From positions 1 through 23,263 of the forward strand of contig CASEPJ010000132.1 in the NCBI GenBank assembly GCA_949289715.1: a DNA stretch of 23,263 nt, written 5' to 3'. The DNA is from an uncultured Clostridia bacterium (GTDB lineage: Bacteria > Bacillota > Clostridia > Christensenellales > CASEPJ01). The translations under genes were made by a program, and so were the position numbers. The notes beneath the pieces were generated by a model that worked only from the letters and a program-made list of their open reading frames with translations, was not told the DNA's origin and did not search any database. Of this stretch, positions 8,224-16,705 are shown in pieces (the first letter of the stretch is position 1; every line of letters starts with the position of its first letter).

Positions 8224-9615
8224 TTACTCTCCGAAAACGAAAAACTCTTTATATCTTAAAATCGATATGTCTTTTATAATATTTACAAGCTCCTCGTCTC
8301 CCATAACGGTGTTTCTGCCTTCGGCATATTGTTTATCCACTATCTCTTTCATTTTTATAATCAGTTCGTCTTTTTTATCGACTTTATGATCATCCGGTAA
8401 ATCAAAATAAGAGTTAAGCCAATATGCAATACCGGCTAGACCGCTATGACTGTCCACAGCAACGTGAGCGGGACGGTTCAAAATCTTTTGTGTATCGAAA
8501 ATATTATATATTTCTTCGTCTTTTAAAAGTCCGTCCGCATGAATACCTGCTCTTGTGGCATTAAAACTTCTACCTACAAAAGGAGTTCTCGGAGGAACAA
8601 CATAACCTAATTCTTTTTCGAAATATTCCGCAAGCTCGGTTATAACGGATAAATTCATTCCGTCTTCCGTTCCTCTTAAGCTGCAATATTCTATAACCAT
8701 TGCTTCAATGGGGCAATTACCGGTTCTTTCGCCTATACCCAAAACAGAACAGTTAACGGCAGAACAACCGTAAAGCCATGCAGCCGTAGCGTTGTTGACC
8801 ACTTTATAAAAATCGTTATGACCGTGCCACTCCAATCTTTCGCTGGGGATTTCCGCATAGTGGTTCAAACCGTATATTATACCGGGAACGCTTCTTGGCA
8901 GAGCGACTCCCGAAAAGGCCACGCCGAACCCCATAGTATCGCACGCCCTGAGTTTTATAGGGATGCCGCTTTCATCGGAAAGCTTTTTCAATTCCTCCGC
9001 AAAGGGAACCACAAAACCGTAAAAATCCGCTCTCGTAATGTCTTCGAAATGGCACCTTGGAATAATACCTATCGAAAGTGCGTCCTTAACCGCTCCAAGA
9101 TATTTATCCAAAGCCTGAGCTCTGGTCATATTCATTTTTTTGAAAATATGATAGTCCGAACAGCTTACAAGAATGCCCGTTTCTTTTACGTTCATATTTT
9201 TAACAAGTTCAAAGTCTTTTTTATTTGCTCTAATCCATGTAGTTATTTGAGGAAAGGGCAAACCCAATTCCATACACTTTATCAACGCTTCTCTGTCCTT
9301 ATCCGAATAAACAAAAAACTCACTCTGTCTTATGATTCCTTTCGGGCCGCCGAGTTTTGCCAACATTTTATAAATTTCTACAATTTGCTCTACGGTAAAA
9401 GGCGAGGTGGATTGTTGACCGTCCCTAAACGTGGTATCGGTAATCCATACTTCATCGGGCATATTCATAGGTACGACACGATGATTAAATGTAATTTTCG
9501 GTACGCTGTCATACGGATAAATATCTCTGTATAAATTAGGTTCTTTTACATCTTGTAAAGAATGGCGATAATCCGTCTGCTCTATTAAATTTGTTTTTTT
9601 ATCGAAATGTATCAT
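8224..9615 (-). CDS. DRE-TIM acyltransferase: probable Re-citrate synthase (isopropylmalate/homocitrate synthase family)
   Basis: 463 residues. It carries the DRE-TIM signature TDTTFRDGQQ (59-68; metal ligand D60, catalytic R64) and the metal histidines in WHGHND (H264, H266). HFEDITRAD (189-197) and AGIHADGL mark the C-terminal half. The family condenses acetyl-CoA with a 2-oxo acid. It lacks room for the full regulatory domain of LeuA (about 510 aa). The long distinctive runs GGPKGIIRQSEFF and CSDYHIFKKM match, from memory, the clostridial branch that includes experimentally shown Re-citrate synthases (oxaloacetate to citrate), often annotated as isopropylmalate or homocitrate synthase. No leuBCD, aksF or aconitase gene is nearby to decide. 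The ribosome site is AGAGGG. It is 83 bp downstream of an aspartate aminotransferase-like gene, which would share oxaloacetate. Confidence 0.8.
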   Translation of the reverse strand: MIHFDKKTNLIEQTDYRHSLQDVKEPNLYRDIYPYDSVPKITFNHRVVPMNMPDEVWITDTTFRDGQQSTSPFTVEQIVEIYKMLAKLGGPKGIIRQSEFFVYSDKDREALIKCMELGLPFPQITTWIRANKKDFELVKNMNVKETGILVSCSDYHIFKKMNMTRAQALDKYLGAVKDALSIGIIPRCHFEDITRADFYGFVVPFAEELKKLSDESGIPIKLRACDTMGFGVAFSGVALPRSVPGIIYGLNHYAEIPSERLEWHGHNDFYKVVNNATAAWLYGCSAVNCSVLGIGERTGNCPIEAMVIEYCSLRGTEDGMNLSVITELAEYFEKELGYVVPPRTPFVGRSFNATRAGIHADGLLKDEEIYNIFDTQKILNRPAHVAVDSHSGLAGIAYWLNSYFDLPDDHKVDKKDELIIKMKEIVDKQYAEGRNTVMGDEELVNIIKDISILRYKEFFVFGE

Positions 9616-9630
9616 AATACCCTCTTTTTA

Positions 9631-9650
9631 TTAAGACTAATTAAGACTAA
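9631..9650. repeat. Perfect 10-bp tandem direct repeat in the leader of the citrate-synthase-like gene
   Basis: TTAAGACTAA occurs twice back to back (9631-9640, 9641-9650), 16-35 bp upstream of the ATG at 9615. Ten-bp phasing puts both copies on the same face of the helix, as expected for a site bound by a protein dimer, but chance in AT-rich DNA is possible. Confidence 0.5.
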
Positions 9651-9664
9651 ACGTATATAAAGCG

Positions 9665-9689
9665 ATTTTTATAAAGTAATTTTTATAAA
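9665..9689. repeat. 11-bp direct repeat ATTTTTATAAA
   Basis: Two exact copies at 9665-9675 and 9679-9689, 14 bp apart, in the same 83-bp gap as the 10-bp tandem repeat. On the minus strand each contains TTTATAAAAAT, so either could provide a -10-like element for the citrate-synthase-like gene. I could not fit a clear -35. Confidence 0.35.
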
Positions 9690-9698
9690 TCATCTATA

Positions 9699-10889
9699 TT
9701 ATTCGGTCATTGAAATAAATTTCTCTATTCTGTCAAGCCCTTCCTTTATCTCTTCCATCGAAATGGCATAAGAAAGCCTGATATACGAATCCGCTCCGAA
9801 CGCATTGCCCGGAACGACGGCAACCTGAACATTTTCCAACAAAAGTTCGGTTAATTTAAGACAATTTTCTATAAGTTCGCCTTTAAATTTTCTGTTGAAA
9901 AGTTCTTTTACGTTGACAAACACATAAAATGCACCTTTAGGCTCGGGACAATCGATATATTGCATATTTTTAAGTCTTTGGAACATATATTTTCTTCTTT
10001 CGTCAAAAGTCTTTTGCATTTTTTCTATAAACGACGCTCCGTTATTTAAAGCAGCAATAGACGCCCATTGCGAAATCGTATTGGGATTGCTTGTTGCATG
10101 ACTTTGCATACCGTCAATTGCTTTTGCCAATTTTTCCTCGCACGCAAGATACCCGATTCTCCAGCCTGTCATTGAATACGATTTGCTCATACCGTTTACC
10201 ACTATTGTTTTTTCATATAATTTAGGGGAATATGTAGCAATGGAGATATGTTGCGCTCCGCCATAAACCAGTTTTTCATAAATTTCGTCGGATAAAACGA
10301 AAATATCGCTGTCTTCAATAACTTTTGCCAAAGAGTAAAGTTCATCTTTGGTATAAACTGCTCCGGTCGGATTGGAAGGCGAATTTATTATTAACATTTT
10401 TGTTTTCGACGTTATTGCTTTTTTAAGTTTTTCTGCGGTGAGTTTAAAATTCGTATCTGCGCAATCGACGATTACCGGCACGCCTCCCGCCAATTTTACA
10501 AGTTCGGGGTAAGAAAGCCAAAAAGGTGCGGGAATTATTACCTCGTCCCCTTCCTCTATAATCGCCTGAATTGCATTATAAAGGCTGTGTTTTGCCCCGT
10601 TGGAAACAATTATCTGTGAAGGATTGTAGGTCAAACCGTTGTCTTTTTTAAGTTTTTCGCAAATAGCTTTTCTTAATTCGGGCAAACCCGAAGAAGGAGT
10701 GTATTTTGTTTTTCCTTTGTCGAGAGCCTCTTTTGCGGCATCTATTATAAAATCCGGGGTGTTGAAATCGGGCTCTCCGGCACCGAAACCTATTACGTTA
10801 ATACCTTCCGCTTTCATTTTTTTCGCCTTTGCAGTAATTGCAAGCGTTAAAGAAGGGGATACACATAAAGCTCTTTTGGTAATTGGCAT
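9699..10889 (-). CDS. PLP-dependent aminotransferase class I/II, aspartate aminotransferase-like
   Basis: 396 residues, the usual length for the AspB/AspC group. The fold-type I marks are all present: GFGAGEPDF (34-42), TKYTPSSGLPELR (61-73), NSPSNPTGA (169-177, N173), SDEIYEKLVY (200-209; D201 and Y204 bind PLP), the Schiff-base lysine K236 in GMSKSYSMTGWRIGY (R244 contacts phosphate), and the substrate-carboxylate arginine R371 in SYIRLSYA. It most likely interconverts aspartate and oxaloacetate with 2-oxoglutarate/glutamate; aromatic or other substrates cannot be excluded. The ATG follows a GAGGAG site. It has its own promoter and is the first gene of the minus-strand run ending at thrC. 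Confidence 0.93.
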   Translation of the reverse strand: MPITKRALCVSPSLTLAITAKAKKMKAEGINVIGFGAGEPDFNTPDFIIDAAKEALDKGKTKYTPSSGLPELRKAICEKLKKDNGLTYNPSQIIVSNGAKHSLYNAIQAIIEEGDEVIIPAPFWLSYPELVKLAGGVPVIVDCADTNFKLTAEKLKKAITSKTKMLIINSPSNPTGAVYTKDELYSLAKVIEDSDIFVLSDEIYEKLVYGGAQHISIATYSPKLYEKTIVVNGMSKSYSMTGWRIGYLACEEKLAKAIDGMQSHATSNPNTISQWASIAALNNGASFIEKMQKTFDERRKYMFQRLKNMQYIDCPEPKGAFYVFVNVKELFNRKFKGELIENCLKLTELLLENVQVAVVPGNAFGADSYIRLSYAISMEEIKEGLDRIEKFISMTE

Positions 10890-10932
10890 ATATTTCTCCT
10901 CATGTAAAACATTTTATAAACTTAATCGTATA

Positions 10933-10961
10933 ATTATAGAATATTTTAAAAAATTTTGCAA
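10933..10961 (-). promoter_or_regulatory. Promoter of the aminotransferase gene
   Basis: On the minus strand: TTGCAA (10961-10956), a 17-bp spacer, then a perfect TATAAT (10938-10933). The predicted leader is about 38 nt and includes the GAGGAG ribosome site. Confidence 0.6.
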
Positions 10962-11382
10962 GCGATTGCGGTATTTAAACGCAAATTCAAACAATAAACA
11001 ATTTACTTTGTCCTTTTTATTTATATAATCAACATAAACCAAATTTTTTTATTTAAATAAACAAATATTGTTTAAACATACAAACTAAAAATATAAATAA
11101 AGTTAAAAAAATATATTTCAATTCGCATATTCATAAAACGTCTTTAAAAAAATTAACAACATTATAGAGATTATTAAATTTTGAAATCACTGTTTTGCAT
11201 TTAATCCGCAATCAGTTTTTATTGCCGTTAATAAAGAAAATAAGATTTTTTGCAAATGAAAAATTCTTATCAAGCACAATTTTTGTAGTTAATTTAATTG
11301 AAAAAAATTTTAAAATATTTTAAATTTTTGCAATATCCGCAATAAAATAAAACAAAATCTGTCACTAATTTTTAATTAACGG
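10962..11382. other. Divergent intergenic region, no gene seen
   Basis: About 420 bp between the aminotransferase and deoC promoters. It is AT-rich with no supported ORF, RNA or terminator. One small inverted repeat, AAACAA-ATA-TTGTTT, occurs at 11059-11073. Nothing else is supported. Confidence 0.5.
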
Positions 11383-11411
11383 TTGACAAAATTTTTTTTA
11401 AATGGTAGAAT
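11383..11411 (+). promoter_or_regulatory. Sigma-A-type promoter of deoC
   Basis: TTGACA (11383-11388), a 17-bp spacer, then TAGAAT (11406-11411). The predicted start near 11418 gives a leader of about 68 nt. I see no clear operator palindrome overlapping it. Confidence 0.75.
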
Positions 11412-11485
11412 TGAAAAGTTGCGTTTTGCATATATCCATAAAAAATAATTTATTATTATAATTAAGAATACTATTCGAGGTTTTT

Positions 11486-12148
11486 ATGACTGAAAGAGAT
11501 GTAATAGGTATGATTGACCATACAATATTAAAACAAACTGCTTCAAAAACGGAGATCGCACAAGCCTGCGAAGATGCCTTGGAATACGGATTTTATTCCG
11601 TATGCGTTTATCCCGTTCAAATCAAAACCTGCAAAAAAATACTTGACGGCAGCGGAGTAAAAGTTGCAACCGTTGTAGGTTTTCCTCATGGCGAAACACT
11701 ATCTAAAACCAAAGCCGCCGAAGCAAGACAGGTAATAAAAGAAGGCGCTGACGAAATAGATATGGTTATGTGTCTTTCCAAAGCAAAAGAAGGTAAATGG
11801 AATTATGTGGAAAAAGACATTAAAGGCGTTGTAGAAGCGGCAGAAGGCGCCCCCGTAAAAGTAATATTGGAAACCTGCCTTTTAACGGATAACGAAATAA
11901 CGGAAGCCTGTAAGGCGGCTATGCGTGCAGGTGCGGCTTTTGTAAAAACATCTACAGGTTTTGTAGGCGAAGGAGCAACCGTTAAAAATGTTGAATTGAT
12001 GAAAGAAACGGTAAAAAACAAATGCGAAGTCAAAGCAGCCGGCGGCATTAGGACTTTGGATCAAGCTATGGCCATGGCTAAAGCCGGAGCTACCAGAATA
12101 GGGACTTCTTCGGGTGTTGCCATTGCAAAAGAATTAATGGGCAAATAA
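11486..12148 (+). CDS. deoC: Deoxyribose-phosphate aldolase
   Basis: 220 residues, a typical short DeoC. It cleaves 2-deoxyribose-5-phosphate to glyceraldehyde-3-phosphate and acetaldehyde in deoxynucleoside salvage. The class I aldolase lysine is K154 in AFVKTSTGF; the supporting lysine is K183 in VKAAGGIRT and the acid D92 lies in ADEIDMVM. The N-terminal IDHTILKQTA and VATVVGFPHG are also characteristic. The ATG has a CGAGG ribosome site five bases upstream. It stands alone on the plus strand between minus-strand genes, with a good promoter and a long terminator hairpin. The usual partners (deoA/pdp, deoB, cdd, a DeoR-type regulator) are not in the window. Confidence 0.97.
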   Translation: MTERDVIGMIDHTILKQTASKTEIAQACEDALEYGFYSVCVYPVQIKTCKKILDGSGVKVATVVGFPHGETLSKTKAAEARQVIKEGADEIDMVMCLSKAKEGKWNYVEKDIKGVVEAAEGAPVKVILETCLLTDNEITEACKAAMRAGAAFVKTSTGFVGEGATVKNVELMKETVKNKCEVKAAGGIRTLDQAMAMAKAGATRIGTSSGVAIAKELMGK

Positions 12149-12220
12149 TTTTTACGGTTTTAATTAAAATTTAGAATTAAATTTACATACTTTTAATTGC
12201 AAAATTCAATAAAACATCAT

Positions 12221-12261
12221 AAATAAAAACATTATCCTTTCTTAGGATAATGTTTTTATTT
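12221..12261 (+). terminator. Terminator of deoC, long perfect hairpin
   Basis: An 18-bp perfect stem (12221-12238 with 12244-12261) and a 5-nt loop, starting 73 bp past the stop. The core CATTATCCT/AGGATAATG is flanked by A5 on the left arm and T5 on the right. The sequence is nearly symmetric, so it could also stop minus-strand transcription. Confidence 0.8.
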
Positions 12262-12478
12262 ATCGTATCCTTCAATTTTTATTATCATTGCACTTTTTTA
12301 TTGATTTATTTATTAAATTCTATTGTAAATATTTTAACATTAAATTTTTTTTGCAAGTAAAATTCTGTATTTATGATTTAGAAAAAAACAAATTTATTAA
12401 ATATTTAATTATTACCGAATTTATTTAATTTTACTAAAATTAAATTTACCTTTTAACAAATTTTTGAAAAATTATAAA
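12262..12478. other. AT-rich gap between convergent deoC and SGNH hydrolase genes
   Basis: No gene is seen. An AT-only inverted repeat (10-bp arms at 12423-12432 and 12436-12445) lies 34 bp past the SGNH hydrolase stop. It lacks a T-run on that side, so termination there is unproven; the deoC hairpin may serve both genes. Confidence 0.4.
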
Positions 12479-13198
12479 TTAAATTCCTTCAAAGTCAGTT
12501 TCTTTTTTTAAACTTATCACATAGGGTAAAAGAATTTCCGTAATCACTCCGTATCCTTGAACGGAAATATGCAACCCTTCTATCGTATATTCTTTTTTTA
12601 AATTACCTTCCTCGTCGGTCAAAAAATCGTGTATATTTATAAATTCAAACCCCTCTTTGCGGCAACTTTCTTTTAACAGAGTGTTTGCCGCATTTATTTT
12701 TTTATTATTTGCATGACGGATAGAAACGAAGTTGATTTTTACCTTTTTTCTGTTGACCGGATAAAGAGACAAAACATAAACTTTTGTCGAAACTTCTTTA
12801 AGTCTGTTTGCAATTTTCATTACTCTCGAAACTAATACTTCCGGCGTCAGCTTTGCCTGATAAATAAAATCGTTAATTCCTATTTGCAAAAAGACGGCAA
12901 AAGGTTTTAAATTCAAAATTTCGTCCAGTCTTTTTTCGACATCCGAAGTTTTATCCCCCGCTATTCCTCTGTTTAAAATATCCCCGTAGGGCATAAATTC
13001 TGTAAGCGGATAAAAATCGGTTAAAGAGTCTCCCAAAAATATTACGGGATTTTTCGGAACGAAACTATCTAAAAACTTAAAATCCGCCGCCTTGTTTGCC
13101 GTATATTTTCTAAAATAAAACATTACGATAAGCACAAGAATAATACAAAAAATTATTACGCTTAAAAGCGATACCATAACTATTTCGAGAACCGTCAT
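12479..13198 (-). CDS. Membrane-anchored SGNH/GDSL-family hydrolase
   Basis: 239 residues. An N-terminal hydrophobic helix (about 5-28) followed by FRKY suggests a signal anchor; whether the enzyme faces outward is inferred. The hydrolase domain carries block I FLGDSLTD (nucleophile S58), block II LNRGIAGDKT (G78), block III QIGIND (N109) and block V EGLHISVQGY (H210). The catalytic acid position three residues before the histidine is Glu (E207) where Asp is usual. The family removes acyl or acetyl groups from lipids, sugars or cell-wall polymers; the substrate here is unknown. AAGGAG lies five bases before the ATG. It is the last gene of the minus-strand galT-galE-HAD-SGNH cluster, 92 bp after the HAD gene. 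Confidence 0.88.
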   Translation of the reverse strand: MTVLEIVMVSLLSVIIFCIILVLIVMFYFRKYTANKAADFKFLDSFVPKNPVIFLGDSLTDFYPLTEFMPYGDILNRGIAGDKTSDVEKRLDEILNLKPFAVFLQIGINDFIYQAKLTPEVLVSRVMKIANRLKEVSTKVYVLSLYPVNRKKVKINFVSIRHANNKKINAANTLLKESCRKEGFEFINIHDFLTDEEGNLKKEYTIEGLHISVQGYGVITEILLPYVISLKKETDFEGI

Positions 13199-13222
13199 AA
13201 AAACTCCTTATAAATAATCAAT

Positions 13223-13248
13223 CTTATAATTTTAAATGAAATTATAAG
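13223..13248. repeat. Perfect 10-bp hairpin between the HAD and SGNH genes
   Basis: CTTATAATTT (13223-13232) pairs with AAATTATAAG (13239-13248) around a 6-nt loop. It lies 42 bp past the HAD stop and about 25 bp before the SGNH start on the minus strand. No T-run follows, so an RNA-stability or weak pausing role is as likely as termination. Confidence 0.4.
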
Positions 13249-13290
13249 CCCGATTTTAATAGTTTATCCAAATTAACACGAAAACGCAAT

Positions 13291-14088
13291 TTATCGATTG
13301 TTTGAAGCAATATCTTCAATAATATTTTTTACTTTAATATCCAGCAATGAATTTTCAAGATAATTTGCCGGAGCGTAGAAGTCTATTCTTTTTTCTTTTA
13401 AAAGTTTTTCGACTTTCATTTTATCGTTTAGTGCGGGATTATAAACACCGATTGCCTTTCCGCTATATTTAAGCGTAAGTTTCATACAAGGTACGTCGGT
13501 TGCGCTGTCTCCTATATAAATAATATTATTGAAAGGTATTTTATAACTTTGAAAACAATCGTTTACCCTGTCGTCATATACCTTATTAATCCCCTTGCTT
13601 ATTCTAAACAAAAATTGAGTTTTATTGGTGTAATTAATTGACATTGCAGGCCAAACGGGGAAACCTTTTTCGTCGTAAAGAAAAGAGGAAGCGTAAATTT
13701 CGGTAAATTTATTTGCAATGGATGTACCTTCTATCATTTCTTTAAGTCCCGAGGATATTACGTAGTGGTTAATCACAAGCCCTAAGTTCTTCCCGAAATT
13801 ATTTATACGGTCAAACCAATTTTGCACTCCTTCGTATAATTCTATTTTTTTCCCGAATTCTTTTAAAAGGTTTTTTGTCAAATTTATTTTGCCTTTGGCT
13901 TTGTTCACCATCATATACATATATGCAAGATTAGAGTCCATATCGTTTAATTTGGCAATGTTGTAAGATTCCATCCAAAATTCCTGCACGTCGTACCCTA
14001 TTGACTGAATAAACCCTTGTGCCTGCATATCGTTAGGGGACAGCGTTTTGTCGAAATCATAACAAATGGCAATGGTTTTGTTTTTCAT
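13291..14088 (-). CDS. HAD-superfamily phosphatase/hydrolase
   Basis: 265 residues. Motif I is YDFDKTLSP (D11 nucleophile, D13 acid/base). Motif II is the serine pair in VISSG (112-113), K156 in NYTNKTQ is a candidate motif III lysine, and motif IV is YIGDSATD (D194, D198). This fits a phosphoserine-phosphatase-like HAD with a helical cap after motif I. The substrate is not deducible. It follows galE by 107 bp on the same strand and may share its transcript, though no sugar-phosphate link can be shown. The ribosome site is GGGGGA. A poor -10-like TATAAA upstream has no good -35. Confidence 0.88.
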   Translation of the reverse strand: MKNKTIAICYDFDKTLSPNDMQAQGFIQSIGYDVQEFWMESYNIAKLNDMDSNLAYMYMMVNKAKGKINLTKNLLKEFGKKIELYEGVQNWFDRINNFGKNLGLVINHYVISSGLKEMIEGTSIANKFTEIYASSFLYDEKGFPVWPAMSINYTNKTQFLFRISKGINKVYDDRVNDCFQSYKIPFNNIIYIGDSATDVPCMKLTLKYSGKAIGVYNPALNDKMKVEKLLKEKRIDFYAPANYLENSLLDIKVKNIIEDIASNNR

Positions 14089-14195
14089 AATATCTATCCC
14101 CCTTTACTTTTAAATGCTTCTAATAAATTTTATAGATTAATATTTTTTGTTATTAACTTTCTTTTTTTATAATTATAATTAATAAATAAAAATTT

Positions 14196-15209
14196 TTATT
14201 TGCCTCTGCTCTTTTCGGTAAGCATAAAATTCCATAAGGAAGCGCACATATCGTCCAAATTATATTTTGCTTTAAATCCCAACTCTTTTTCCGCCTTTAT
14301 CGGAGATGCATAATAAGAGGCAATATCCCCCGGCCTCCTGTCGGTAAATTTCACGGGAAGAGTTTTATTACAAGCTCTCTCAAATGCCGCAATAACTTCC
14401 AATACGCTGTAGCCTCGTCCCGTCCCCAAATTATATACATAATACCCGGAAGATAATAATTTTTCAACGGCAATAACATGTCCTCTTGCCAAATCGCACA
14501 CATGAATATAATCTCTAACTCCCGTTTTATCGGGGGTATTATAATCGTGACCGAAGACATTTACGCAACTAAGTTCTCCTGTGGCTACTTTTGCCAAATA
14601 GGGGGTTAGATTATTGGGTATTCCCTTGGGATTTTCTCCGATTAATCCGGATTTATGAGCACCAACGGGATTAAAATACCTCAACACTACAACAATCATT
14701 TCCTTATTTGCCGAATAGATGTCTTTTAAAATTTGTTCTATCATTAATTTGCTTCTACCGTAAGGACTGTTGGGATTTAACGCACAATCTTCATCCAACG
14801 GCAGTCTTTCCGGTTCTCCGTAAACGGTAGCGGAAGAGGAAAACACAATAGTACCGACATTATACTTTTTCATTACTTTTAGCAATACCAAGGTTGACAT
14901 TATATTGTTGTCGTAATATAAAACGGGATTAATACAACTTTCTCCCACCGCTTTAAGTCCGGCGAAATGAATTACTGCATCTATTTTATTTATCTTAAAA
15001 ATTTCATCCAAAGCTTTTTCGTCTCTTATGTCAATCTGATAAAACAAAGGTAGCGTTCCCGTTATTTCTTTTATTCTGTCAATTACTTCCATGTCGGAAT
15101 TAATGAGATTATCTACAATTATAACATTATAACCTGCATTGATAAGTTCTACCGAAGTATGACTGCCTATATAACCTGCGCCACCGGTAACTAAAATATT
15201 TTTTTTCAT
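14196..15209 (-). CDS. galE: UDP-glucose 4-epimerase
   Basis: 337 residues, the standard GalE length. It interconverts UDP-galactose and UDP-glucose with bound NAD. The Rossmann motif is TGGAGYIGSH (8-17), the catalytic set is SSSATVYG (124-131) with Y150 and K154 in YGRSK, and substrate-side marks RYFNPVGAH and GVRDYIHVCDLARGH are present. The ATG overlaps the galT stop (ATGA), with a GGGAGA ribosome site inside the end of galT, so the two are translationally linked. An 18-bp perfect AT palindrome (14184-14201) covers the stop codon; it has no loop and is probably compositional. Confidence 0.97.
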   Translation of the reverse strand: MKKNILVTGGAGYIGSHTSVELINAGYNVIIVDNLINSDMEVIDRIKEITGTLPLFYQIDIRDEKALDEIFKINKIDAVIHFAGLKAVGESCINPVLYYDNNIMSTLVLLKVMKKYNVGTIVFSSSATVYGEPERLPLDEDCALNPNSPYGRSKLMIEQILKDIYSANKEMIVVVLRYFNPVGAHKSGLIGENPKGIPNNLTPYLAKVATGELSCVNVFGHDYNTPDKTGVRDYIHVCDLARGHVIAVEKLLSSGYYVYNLGTGRGYSVLEVIAAFERACNKTLPVKFTDRRPGDIASYYASPIKAEKELGFKAKYNLDDMCASLWNFMLTEKSRGK

Positions 15210-16705
15210 AATAATCTCCCTTTTTTTAAAAACTTATTAAATGCATTACGTCCGCTTTCGTCATCTTTAAACACCGCAGTATTAATCAAAATATTTTCGC
15301 AAACTATTGAAATTTCCTTTTTAATCAATTTCCGAGCACGATTAATATCGTTATCGTTGCCGTATTTTAAAAGAAGCTTACTTATAAAATCTCTCTGAAT
15401 TTCATCTTCCTTGCTTAATTTATTCAAATCGTACTCGATGCCCGTAAGATAATCCGACATTATCTGCACCTGTCTTTTCAGTCTGGGAGGCAAAATAAAA
15501 TGTCCCATAGCTTCTATAAGACCTATAGCTTCGCTTTTTATGTTGTGAAATTGCTTATGTGCGTGAAAGATTCCTTCGGGATATAATTCGTTCGTGCGGT
15601 TGTTTCTTAAAATTAAATAGGCTATGTATTTTTGACCGTCTTTTCTCACAATAGGAGTTACGGCATTATGCCTTACATCGGTTTTACAAATAATATCCAC
15701 ATCTAAATCGCTGTAATTTTCCCAAAAAAAGGTTACTTTAAACAAAATATCTTCAAGTTCTTTCCTATCAAAACTTTCAAAACACAATACACTATTATAC
15801 CAATTTAGAACATAAGCTTCACCGCTAAAATTTTCAACAGACAGATTGACTTTTTTTCCGCATTTAAAAAGAGGCATATCATGAAAACCGCCCTGAAAAT
15901 GGTCGTGTGCCAATATGGAACCGCCCACTATGGGTAAACACGCATTACAACCTATGAAATAAAAGGGAGCAAAATCGACGAAATCCAATAATTTTATAAA
16001 AGTGCTTTTATCTATTTTCATAGGAGTATGGCATTCATTTACCGCTATCAAATGCTCGTCGAAATAAGCGTAGGGCGAATATTGAAAAAACCATTTTTCG
16101 TTTCCTAAATTTATGGGAATAATTCTGAGATTTTGCCTGTAAACGCCGTGTCCGCAGTAACCTTCGTTTTCCGAACATATCATGCATTTCGGGTAACCCG
16201 AATTATCATTGGCTTTTTTTGCCGTTTCCTTATTGTTTTTTTCCGGTTTGGATAAATTAACGGTAATTTCCAGCGATTTATCGTTGTTTATATAGGACCA
16301 TTTAATGTTTTTCGATATTGCATCGGTTTTTATGTAGTAATTCGCAACACATAATTTATGAAAATTAATAAAAGCCTGTCTTTTGTTTTTTGCATAATCT
16401 CTTTTAAACTTATTTCTAATTTCTTCAGGCCTTTTGGTTAAAATGTCCATTATTTTACAGCAAAAATTTTCATAATCTGTATTCATTAAAACATTGTTTT
16501 CTTTTGCTTTTCCATATAAAACGGACAACAAAGCTTCGCAAGATGTTAAATTTTGCGCCTCTTTTATTTCTCTCAACGATATATTTTTTTCGAAATTATC
16601 CTCCCCTATTTCCGACGCTATGCGGTTGGCAAAATAATTTTCATTTATTTTATTCAAATTTAAATGTTTTTCGCAATATTTTATCAACATCAAAATTTCT
16701 TTCAT
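15206..16705 (-). CDS. galT: UDP-glucose--hexose-1-phosphate uridylyltransferase, long (Firmicutes) type
   Basis: 499 residues when started at the ATG at 16705. It transfers UMP between UDP-glucose and galactose-1-phosphate in the Leloir pathway. The length and motifs fit the long GalT type of bacilli and clostridia rather than the 350-aa E. coli type. CMICSENEGYCGHG (C174, C177) precedes RQNLRIIPI, and the active-site histidines lie in GGSILAHDHFQGG (H267, H269). An in-frame upstream ATG at 16741 would add 12 residues but has no ribosome site, whereas the chosen ATG has AGGAGA four bases upstream. Its stop overlaps the galE start by 4 bp. galK is absent from the window. An 11-bp direct repeat lies about 115 bp upstream. 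Confidence 0.95.
   Translation of the reverse strand: MKEILMLIKYCEKHLNLNKINENYFANRIASEIGEDNFEKNISLREIKEAQNLTSCEALLSVLYGKAKENNVLMNTDYENFCCKIMDILTKRPEEIRNKFKRDYAKNKRQAFINFHKLCVANYYIKTDAISKNIKWSYINNDKSLEITVNLSKPEKNNKETAKKANDNSGYPKCMICSENEGYCGHGVYRQNLRIIPINLGNEKWFFQYSPYAYFDEHLIAVNECHTPMKIDKSTFIKLLDFVDFAPFYFIGCNACLPIVGGSILAHDHFQGGFHDMPLFKCGKKVNLSVENFSGEAYVLNWYNSVLCFESFDRKELEDILFKVTFFWENYSDLDVDIICKTDVRHNAVTPIVRKDGQKYIAYLILRNNRTNELYPEGIFHAHKQFHNIKSEAIGLIEAMGHFILPPRLKRQVQIMSDYLTGIEYDLNKLSKEDEIQRDFISKLLLKYGNDNDINRARKLIKKEISIVCENILINTAVFKDDESGRNAFNKFLKKGRLL

Noticed and set aside
8818..9534. A 238-codon plus-strand ORF opposite the citrate-synthase-like gene
   Set aside because: It overlaps the conserved enzyme fully and lacks a ribosome site and motifs; it is an antisense shadow frame.
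12423..12445. AT-only 10-bp hairpin after the SGNH hydrolase gene as a terminator
   Set aside because: It has no GC pairs and no T-run on the minus-strand side; such repeats are expected in AT-rich DNA.
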